Positions 1 through 5,270 of a DNA stretch of 5,270 nt are shown here, in pieces. The notes under the pieces are model-generated. The model saw nothing but the letters and a program-made list of their open reading frames with translations. It had not been told where the DNA came from and did not search any database. Source of the stretch: Oscillospiraceae bacterium UBA6409 (GTDB lineage: Bacteria > Bacillota > Clostridia > Oscillospirales > Oscillospiraceae); contig DJPP01000131.1 of NCBI GenBank assembly GCA_002438575.1, positions 1 through 5,270 of the forward strand, in the 5' to 3' direction. Numbering within the stretch: position 1 is the stretch's first letter; each line of letters begins with the position of its first letter. Made by a program: the position numbers and the translations under genes.

Positions 1-218
1 CCGTCGGTGATGTTGCTGCGCTTGCGCAGACCGGCAGTATCGGTAAAGATAAACTTGCCGTAGGCGTTGTCCACCGGGGTGTCAATGGCATCCCGGGTGG
101 TGCCGGCCTCATTGGCCACGATCATGCGGTTCTCGCCCAGGATGCGGTTGGTCAGGCTGGACTTGCCCACATTGGGCCGCCCGCACACGGTGATCATCGC
201 GGTTTTTGTGATGTTCAT
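1..218 (-). CDS. Era/Der-type ribosome-assembly GTPase, 5' part only, apparently chimeric
   Basis: The reading frame starts at ATG 218-216 and runs off the left edge after 72 codons. A GAGG ribosome binding site lies at 229-226, 7 nt upstream of the ATG, so the start is credible. The G1 P-loop GRPNVGKS is at residues 13-20, the G2 region GTTRD at 39-43, and G3 DTAG at 60-63 followed by LRKR. The start only 12 residues before the P-loop, and the position directly after ybeY, are typical of Era. Era, however, normally continues with a PQTTR switch I and a DTPG motif. The GTTRDAIDT and DTAGLRKR seen here are instead typical of the second G domain of Der (EngA), which should be preceded by a complete first G domain. 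Both families are GTPases acting in ribosome subunit maturation (Era 30S, Der 50S). I am sure it is a TrmE-Era-EngA-YihA-Septin-like GTPase, but not which one. It may be a natural fusion, a truncated Der or an assembly chimera. Confidence 0.8.
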   Translation of the reverse strand, partial: MNITKTAMITVCGRPNVGKSSLTNRILGENRMIVANEAGTTRDAIDTPVDNAYGKFIFTDTAGLRKRSNITD

Positions 219-263
219 AGGTGATCCTCAGCTTTCTTTCGTTTGAGCAATTTTCGTGTATCG

Positions 264-751
264 TTATTTCCGTTCCAGGCCCAGCACGGACATGATGGCC
301 TCCTCGCGCGAACGCATCTGCGCCTTCATGGGGCCCTCGTCCAGGTGGTCGTAGCCCAGCAGGTGCAGCACGGAGTGCACCGCCAGATAGGCCAGCTCCC
401 GGCGGTTGGCGTGGCCGTATTCCTTCGCCTGCGCCTTCACGCGCTCCAGGGAGATGACCATGTCCCCCAGGGGCACATAGCCGGTGCCGGGGTCGGCGTC
501 CTCCGCGCCGGGCAGCTCACCGGGGGTCAGTTCAAATTCGGGAAAGCTCAGCACGTCGGTGGGACGGTCCACCCCGCGCATTTCCAGGTTGATGGCGTGG
601 ATGCCCGCGTCGCCGGTGACCAGCACGTCCACCTCGCAGGGGAAGTCCACCCCCTGCTCGGTCAGCGCCGTGCGGATGACCCGGCGGAGAAAGCTGCGTG
701 TGCCCTCGCTGACACCGGGGACATCGGCGGTCACCGGGATATAGTGTCGTT

Positions 752-755
<4 letters not shown>
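264..755 (-). CDS. ybeY: Endoribonuclease YbeY (rRNA maturation factor)
   Basis: This 163-residue protein is full length for the YbeY (UPF0054) family, a zinc-dependent single-strand endoribonuclease involved in 16S rRNA 3'-end processing and ribosome quality control in the cytoplasm. The metal-binding HxxxHxxxxxH motif is visible as H127, H131 and H137 within HSVLHLLGYDH. Other family hallmarks are PTDVLSFP at 65-72, LGDMVIS at 96-102, and the C-terminal MRSREEAIMSVLGL. The ATG overlaps the phoH stop codon as ATGA (755-752), suggesting translational coupling. A GAGGAG ribosome binding site sits 8 nt upstream, inside the end of phoH. The GTPase gene follows after 45 nt. YbeY, PhoH and Era genes are commonly clustered in bacteria, which supports the assignment. 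No key residue appears to be missing. Confidence 0.97.
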
Positions 756-1708
<953 letters not shown>

Positions 1709-1717
1709 ATTCCGGGT

Positions 1718-2929
1718 TTACCTCCCTGTATCGCTCGTTATCGTCAGCGGCGCGTCCACGCCGATCTGTTCCTCGCACTCCGCCCGCAGCGTCACCATAA
1801 GATACGCGCCCTGCCGCCGGGCGGATACGTCCGTTTTCAGGATGCCGCCGTCGTCCCCGATGGTCTGCCGCAGCTGCGCCAGCAGCTGGCGCTCGCCCTC
1901 GGCGCGGGCCTCGTCCTCCGGCCGCTGCCCGTCGTACACCGCGGGCTCCGTCACCGTCTCCGTTACCAGCGTTATCGGCAGGCGCAGCCCGAAGGGCAGC
2001 TGCACCCCGCGGTATCGTATTATTTTATCACAGTTTTCCCGGCCCTGCAATATGCTGTCCCCCGCAGGCAGCGCAATTCGGCTCCGCCCGAGGTCCAGCG
2101 CGGTATGGGTGCGGGTCTTTACGGGCTCCGCGCCGTCCTTCAGCACCGTCTCCAGGGGCACGGGCACCGTCCACTCGTACCATGTCCGCGCCCAGATCCG
2201 CCCGGTGGCCCGCATATACCGACAGCCCCGGGGCGAGTCCGCCACCCCGGACAGCAGCACCTGCCCCGCCTGCACCGTTTCGCCCACCGCCGCGCAGGTC
2301 ACGCCGTCCAGCGCCTCGATCCTCGTGATGAGCCCGTCCCTGGCCGCCACGATGTTCTGCACATCGCTGTCCCGGTACAGATGCGGCGGGCGGACGCGCT
2401 CCACCACCTGCACATGGGCGGTGCAGCCCTTGACGTTCACCGCCAGATACACCACGTCCGGCAGCAGCGGCAGCACCCGGTTCCGCAGGTCGTCCTGATC
2501 CAGACCCACGCCCCGCGTGCCCACGCGCACGCCGCAGCGCTCCAGCGCCTGCAGCACGCTTTCCGTGGGAACGGTGTCGTTGCCCGTGACCTCAAAGTCC
2601 CAGATGAAGGCGCTGCCCACCGCCAGCAGCAGCGGCAGCACCAGCGCCGCCGCCAGCAGCACATACCGGTGCCTGCACCGCCGCCACAGCTCCGGCGCGC
2701 CGGACCTGCGGCAGACAGTCACCTGCGCGCCGGTGTCCGCCGTCACCTCGGCCAGACGCCGCACACCGGACAGGGTGGTGGTCACGCGGAAGGATGTCTC
2801 CGTCAGCCAGGTCAGGTCCCAGAAGGGGATGCCGTGGGCGGCGCACAGGTTCACCACGCGCTCCGGCGCGGCGCAGGTCACCTCGGCCACCGCCTGACCG
2901 CGGAGATAATTCACTGCTTTACGGTACAC
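1718..2929 (-). CDS. yqfD: Sporulation protein YqfD
   Basis: This 403-residue protein has the length and layout of YqfD, a conserved membrane protein of endospore formers that belongs to the mother-cell sigma-E programme in Bacillus subtilis. The N-terminal domain (about 1-85) is cytoplasmic and basic near its end. One membrane segment spans about 89-110 (YVLLAAALVLPLLLAVGSAF). The following segment, about 112-178 (FEVTGNDTVPTESVLQALE onward), resembles a POTRA-like fold (inference). A conserved YqfD block follows: NIVAARDGLITRIEALDG at 192-209 with VQAGQVLLSG at 219-228, then GRIWARTWYEW at 243-253. The start is GTG 2929-2927, preceded by a GGGGGAT ribosome binding site about 6 nt away; no better ATG lies nearby. 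The yqfC stop is 11 nt upstream. The molecular function is not established. Confidence 0.93.
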   Translation of the reverse strand: MYRKAVNYLRGQAVAEVTCAAPERVVNLCAAHGIPFWDLTWLTETSFRVTTTLSGVRRLAEVTADTGAQVTVCRRSGAPELWRRCRHRYVLLAAALVLPLLLAVGSAFIWDFEVTGNDTVPTESVLQALERCGVRVGTRGVGLDQDDLRNRVLPLLPDVVYLAVNVKGCTAHVQVVERVRPPHLYRDSDVQNIVAARDGLITRIEALDGVTCAAVGETVQAGQVLLSGVADSPRGCRYMRATGRIWARTWYEWTVPVPLETVLKDGAEPVKTRTHTALDLGRSRIALPAGDSILQGRENCDKIIRYRGVQLPFGLRLPITLVTETVTEPAVYDGQRPEDEARAEGERQLLAQLRQTIGDDGGILKTDVSARRQGAYLMVTLRAECEEQIGVDAPLTITSDTGR

Positions 2930-2940
2930 GGCGATCCCCC

Positions 2941-3228
2941 TTATTCCACCAGATCGATACCGGATATTTTCCCCGTGATCCGCAGCTCCTGCTCCGTCAT
3001 CACCAGCAGCTGCAGACCCTGACCCCGGACGCGGACCACCACGCCGCCCCCGTTGACGTCCACCGCCTCAGTGGTGTAGGCCAGCACGCCCCGGTGCCGG
3101 TCCATGTACAGCTCCCGGTTGCCCAGCAGCTCGATCCGGGCCACGCCGGCGGCGATGTTCACCGGCAGCTCCAGACGCTCCAGCGCCTCCTGGCCCACCT
3201 GGGCCAGCTTTCTTTTCAGCCCCGCCAC
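2941..3228 (-). CDS. yqfC: Sporulation protein YqfC (YabP/YqfC family)
   Basis: A 95-residue protein encoded immediately upstream of yqfD. I chose the GTG start at 3228-3226 because a near-perfect ribosome binding site (GGGAGGTGA, 3241-3233) sits just upstream, and because the resulting length matches the roughly 90-100 residues of the family. The open frame continues much further upstream, but that part is only the antisense of the ylbJ-like gene. The N-terminus is basic and helical (LKRKLAQ). It is followed by the beta-rich YabP/YqfC pattern: LPVNIAAGVARIELLGNREL at 21-40, then the RGVLAYT segment near 46-52, and a C-terminal ELRITGKISGIDLV at 81-94. In B. subtilis yqfC and yqfD are an adjacent sigma-E-controlled pair. 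The biochemical role is unknown. Confidence 0.9.
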   Translation of the reverse strand: MAGLKRKLAQVGQEALERLELPVNIAAGVARIELLGNRELYMDRHRGVLAYTTEAVDVNGGGVVVRVRGQGLQLLVMTEQELRITGKISGIDLVE

Positions 3229-3339
3229 ACCGTCACCTCCCTGCGGATGATACAGAACGCTATGCGCGGACGCGCCGGAACTTGCCTGTCCGGGGCGGGG
3301 TATTTCCCGGCGGCGGCACGCATAGGCTATGGACCGGTG
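3229..3339. promoter_or_regulatory. Divergent intergenic region between yqfC and the ylbJ-like gene
   Basis: This 111-nt stretch separates oppositely transcribed genes, so promoters for both units would be expected here or just inside the flanking genes. I see no good sigma-A promoter. On the plus strand, GGTATTT at 3299-3305 and CATAGGCT at 3321-3328 are 15 nt apart and loosely resemble a sigma-E pair. On the minus strand, TATCAT at 3253-3248 could be a -10 element but lacks a -35 at proper distance. Assignment as a promoter region rests on gene orientation rather than on clear motifs. Confidence 0.35.
3233..3241 (-). promoter_or_regulatory. Ribosome binding site fixing the yqfC GTG start
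   Basis: On the minus strand this reads GGGAGGTGA, strongly complementary to the 3' end of 16S rRNA. About 7 nt separate the GGAGG core from the GTG at 3228. It is the main reason for choosing this GTG over the long upstream extension of the same frame. Confidence 0.8.
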
Positions 3340-4254
3340 ATGGTGATGATAAAGCGCGTGTTGGCGGCCCTGGGCAGCGGGGCGCTGGCGGTACTGCTGC
3401 TGCGGCAGGCGGAGACGGCGGCTCAGGCGGTGCGGGACGGCATACAGCTGTGTCTTGCGTCGGTGGTGCCGGCGCTGTTCCCGTTTTTCGCCGTCTCGTC
3501 CCTGCTGGTGGCGCTGGGGGCGGCGGAGGCGGCGGGCCGGGTGCTGGCCCGCCCCTTCGGCCGGCTGTTCCGCTGCGGCGGCGCGGGGTGCGCCGCCCTG
3601 CTGCTGGGGCTGGTAGGCGGCTATCCCGTGGGGGCGCGGACGGCGGCGGAGCTGGTGCGCCGGGGCGAGCTGTCCCCCGCCGAGGGGGCGCGGCTGCTGA
3701 CGTTCTGCAACAATGCCGGTCCGGCCTTTGCCATCGGCGTGGCGGGGGTATCGGTATTCGGCAGCGCCCGGACGGGGGCATGGCTGTATCTGCTGCACTG
3801 CGCCGCCGCGCTGCTGACGGGTCTGCTGTTCTGCCGCCGCCCGCTGCCCGTCACCGCCATGCCGAAACGGCCTGTGCCGCCGCGGACCGGACTGACGGGG
3901 CAGTTTCTCCGGGCGGTGGAGGGGGCGGTATCCGCCATGGCCCGGGTATGCGGGTTCGTGGTATTCTTTCTGGTGCTGCTTCGTCTGGCAGAGGGGCTGA
4001 TCGGCCCCCTGCCGCCGGCGGCGGCAGGGGTGTTGGAGCTGACCAACGGCATCCTGCGCCTGACGCCGGACCGCCGGGGCTTCGTCACCGCGGCGGCGCT
4101 GCTGGGCTGGGGCGGGCTCAGCGTCCACTGCCAGACAGCGGCGGTGACGGCGGGCAGCGGCATCTCCCTGCGGCTGTATGTGCCGGCCAAGGCGGTGCAG
4201 GCGGCGCTGTCAGCGGGACTGGCGGCGCTGCTGGCGCCGTATCTGCCGGCATAG
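3340..4254 (+). CDS. ylbJ: YlbJ-like sporulation integral membrane protein (nucleoside-recognition/Gate domain)
   Basis: The 304-residue product is a very hydrophobic, multi-pass membrane protein. It carries the YlbJ signature blocks: LGLVGGYPVGARTAAELVRRGELSPAEGARLLTF is the conserved segment at 89-122, followed by CNNAGPAF at 123-130. Later blocks are GFVVFFLVLLRLAEG at 205-219, LELTNGI at 232-238 and LLGWGGLSVHCQT at 254-266. YlbJ is needed for spore formation in B. subtilis and is expressed in the mother cell under sigma-E; its transported substrate is unknown. The start is uncertain: ATG 3340 and ATG 3346 are two codons apart and neither has a strong ribosome binding site (a GGA at 3331-3333 is the best). 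An in-frame ATG at 3262 would add 26 residues unlike the family. The protein is shorter than many YlbJ homologues, so a related nucleoside-recognition-domain protein is possible. It is divergent from the sporulation pair yqfC-yqfD. Confidence 0.87.
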   Translation: MVMIKRVLAALGSGALAVLLLRQAETAAQAVRDGIQLCLASVVPALFPFFAVSSLLVALGAAEAAGRVLARPFGRLFRCGGAGCAALLLGLVGGYPVGARTAAELVRRGELSPAEGARLLTFCNNAGPAFAIGVAGVSVFGSARTGAWLYLLHCAAALLTGLLFCRRPLPVTAMPKRPVPPRTGLTGQFLRAVEGAVSAMARVCGFVVFFLVLLRLAEGLIGPLPPAAAGVLELTNGILRLTPDRRGFVTAAALLGWGGLSVHCQTAAVTAGSGISLRLYVPAKAVQAALSAGLAALLAPYLPA

Positions 4255-4269
4255 GGCACCACGAGGGAC

Positions 4270-4323
4270 CCTCCTGCGTAGAATGAGCACGGAGAGAAGT
4301 CTCCCATCATTCCCGACAGGAGG
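4270..4323 (+). promoter_or_regulatory. Nested inverted repeat sequestering the ABC-operon ribosome binding site (candidate cis-regulatory RNA)
   Basis: Three nested complementary pairs form one extended hairpin in the 80-nt leader: CCTCCTG 4270-4276 with CAGGAGG 4317-4323, GAATGA 4281-4286 with TCATTC 4307-4312, and GGAGA 4291-4295 with TCTCC 4300-4304 around a GAAG loop. C4277-G4315 and G4278-C4314 could add two pairs. The outer 3' arm is the Shine-Dalgarno sequence of the downstream ATPase gene, so folding would hide it. An upstream GAGG (4263-4266) can pair with CCTC (4270-4273), which would compete with the outer helix. There is no T-tract, so it is not an ordinary intrinsic terminator. 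I do not recognise a known riboswitch class. The regulatory role is inference. Confidence 0.45.
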
Positions 4324-4324
4324 T
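4318..4324 (+). promoter_or_regulatory. Ribosome binding site of the ABC ATPase gene
   Basis: AGGAGGT lies 10 nt upstream of the ATG at 4335 and is a full-strength Shine-Dalgarno sequence. Its core is completely included in the 3' arm of the inverted repeat at 4270-4323. Confidence 0.8.
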
Positions 4325-4334
4325 CACATAGGAT

Positions 4335-5093
4335 ATGAGCATTACGCTCCGTCATGCCGCCGCCTGCTATCAAGCCCCGGACGGCGAGGTGGAGGCGGTG
4401 CGGGACGTGTCCTTCACGGTGGAGGAGGGCGCGTTCGTCAGTTTAGTGGGGCCCTCCGGCTGCGGCAAATCCACCCTGCTCAGCGCCATTGCCGGGCTGG
4501 AGCCCCTCAGCGGCGGCGCCATCGAGATCGACGGCCGGACGGTACAGGGCACGTCGCCAGCGATCGGCTTTATGCCGCAGCGGGACCAGCTTTTCGAGTG
4601 GCGGAATATATGGGACAACGTGACGCTGGGGCTGACGGTCCGTGGCGAGAAGGACCCGGCGGCCTATGCCCACGTATCCCAGCTGCTGGAGCGCTATGGG
4701 CTGGCGTCCTTTGCCAAAAAGAGGCCCTGTCAGCTCTCCGGCGGTATGCGCCAGCGCTGCGCCCTGATCCGGACCCTGGCCACCGAGCCGGAGATATTGC
4801 TGCTGGATGAGCCCTTTTCCGCCCTGGACTACCAGACACGGCTGGCGGTGTCGGCGGATATCTGGCGCATATTGCGGCAGGAGAGCAAAACGGCCCTGCT
4901 GGTCACCCACGATATCGCCGAGGCGGTGAGTATGTCCGATCGGGTGGTGGTGCTGTCCCGCCGCCCTGCCGTGGTGAAGGCGGAGCTGGACATGGGTGCG
5001 CTGCGGGGCCTGCCGCCCCTGGAGCGCCGGGACACGCCGGAATTCCACCGGTATTTCAACGCCATATGGAAGGAGCTGGACGTTCATGCCTGA
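4335..5093 (+). CDS. ABC transporter ATP-binding protein, nitrate/sulfonate/taurine/thiamine-precursor type (SsuB/TauB/ThiZ-like)
   Basis: This 252-residue protein is a complete ABC ATPase that would power an importer from the cytoplasmic face of the membrane. Walker A GPSGCGKST is at 39-47, the Q-loop glutamine is Q82 in FMPQRDQLFEWRNIWDN, and the signature LSGGMRQR is at 134-141. Walker B ILLLDEP is at 154-160 with catalytic E159, the D-loop SALD at 162-165, and the switch histidine H192 in VTHDIAEA. The Q-loop context (LFEWRNIWDNV) and the VTHDIAEAVSMSDRVVVLSRRP ending are typical of the NrtD/SsuB/TauB/ThiZ subfamily. The substrate could be a sulfonate, a thiamine pyrimidine precursor or another small molecule; the family alone does not decide. 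Translation starts at ATG 4335 behind AGGAGGT. The stop overlaps the permease start by 8 nt, indicating coupling. No TPP riboswitch hallmark (CTGAGA) is visible in the leader. Confidence 0.93.
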   Translation: MSITLRHAAACYQAPDGEVEAVRDVSFTVEEGAFVSLVGPSGCGKSTLLSAIAGLEPLSGGAIEIDGRTVQGTSPAIGFMPQRDQLFEWRNIWDNVTLGLTVRGEKDPAAYAHVSQLLERYGLASFAKKRPCQLSGGMRQRCALIRTLATEPEILLLDEPFSALDYQTRLAVSADIWRILRQESKTALLVTHDIAEAVSMSDRVVVLSRRPAVVKAELDMGALRGLPPLERRDTPEFHRYFNAIWKELDVHA

Positions 5094-5270
5094 GAAAACG
5101 CCTTCGCCCCGCCGTGCGGCGTATCTGAGGACCGTGCGCCGCGAAAATCGCCGGGTGCGTATCTGGCAGATCGCGCTGGTGGCGGGCCTGTTCGCCGTGT
5201 GGGAGCTCAGCTGCCGGCTGGGGCTGTCCGACGGCTTTCTGGTCAGCAGTCCCAGCCGCATGGTGCAGAC
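5086..5270 (+). CDS. ABC transporter permease, SsuC/TauC/ThiX-like, 5' part only
   Basis: The frame opens at ATG 5086, inside the 3' end of the ATPase gene, with AGGAG at 5071-5075 located 10 nt upstream. It runs off the right edge after 61 codons. The visible N-terminus is strongly basic (RRAAYLRTVRRENRRVR), consistent with a cytoplasmic tail by the positive-inside rule. A first membrane segment spans about 26-43 (IWQIALVAGLFAVWELSC). It is followed by RLGLSDGFLVSSPSRMVQ, which matches the early part of binding-protein-dependent permeases of the SsuC/TauC type, where a phenylalanine/serine-proline-serine motif follows the first helix. Pairing with an SsuB-like ATPase supports this. The membrane-spanning core, the EAA coupling loop and any substrate-binding protein gene lie outside the window. 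Confidence 0.87.
   Translation, partial: MPEKTPSPRRAAYLRTVRRENRRVRIWQIALVAGLFAVWELSCRLGLSDGFLVSSPSRMVQ

Noticed and set aside
3282..3310. Sigma-A promoter with TTGCCT as -35 and TATTTC as -10
   Set aside because: The spacing between the two is only 13 nt, too short, and the -10 match is poor.
3229..4128. Upstream extension of the yqfC frame over the ylbJ-like gene
   Set aside because: The extension is low-complexity Arg/Gln/Pro/His sequence antisense to a conserved membrane protein gene. A strong ribosome binding site and family length place the yqfC start at GTG 3228.
3282..4286. Plus-strand 334-codon frame overlapping the ylbJ-like gene
   Set aside because: It is a Gly/Ala/Arg-rich frame shadow of the ylbJ-like gene without any family motif.
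4263..4312. Intrinsic terminator after the ylbJ-like gene
   Set aside because: Hairpins are present, but no run of T follows them, and the outer arm overlaps the downstream ribosome binding site. A translational role fits better.
4255..4334. TPP or guanidine riboswitch upstream of the ABC transporter
   Set aside because: The transporter family made these likely, but the 80-nt leader lacks the CTGAGA core of TPP elements and the ACGR loops of guanidine-II, and is too short for a guanidine-I element.
4443..5261. Minus-strand 272-codon frame under the ABC ATPase gene
   Set aside because: It is antisense to an ATPase with all ABC motifs intact and has no domain or ribosome binding site of its own.

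Overview
The window is GC-rich and densely coded. It looks like chromosomal DNA from a spore-forming, high-GC member of the Clostridia, probably the Oscillospiraceae (Oscillibacter/Flavonifractor-like). This rests on the sporulation genes yqfC, yqfD and a ylbJ-type gene, on strong AGGAGG-type ribosome binding sites, and on the conserved order yqfC-yqfD-phoH-ybeY-GTPase. The genus assignment is inference.

Left part, minus strand (3228 down to 1): one compact transcription unit reads yqfC, yqfD, phoH, ybeY, then an Era/Der-type GTPase cut by the left edge. Gaps are 11 nt, 9 nt, a 4-nt ATGA overlap, and 45 nt. The first two genes belong to conserved sporulation families. The last three are housekeeping RNA and ribosome genes: a PhoH-family ATPase, the YbeY endoribonuclease and a ribosome-assembly GTPase. 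The dgkA and cdd genes often found between ybeY and era are absent. The truncated GTPase is odd: its start, ribosome binding site and operon position are those of Era, but from just after the P-loop onward it reads as the second G domain of Der.

Middle (3229-3339): a short divergent intergenic region separates yqfC from a plus-strand gene for a YlbJ-like sporulation integral membrane protein (about 3340-4254). Sporulation-membrane genes therefore sit back to back on the two strands.

Right part, plus strand: after an 80-nt gap comes an ABC transporter operon of the nitrate/sulfonate/taurine/thiamine-precursor type (SsuB/TauB/ThiZ-like ATPase, then an SsuC/TauC/ThiX-like permease cut by the right edge, overlapping by 8 nt). 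The substrate cannot be determined because the binding protein is outside the window. The gap contains a nested inverted repeat (4270-4323) whose 3' arm is the Shine-Dalgarno sequence of the ATPase gene. This is a candidate translational switch and the most interesting unexplained signal here.

I see no tRNA, rRNA, CRISPR array, insertion sequence or convincing intrinsic terminator.
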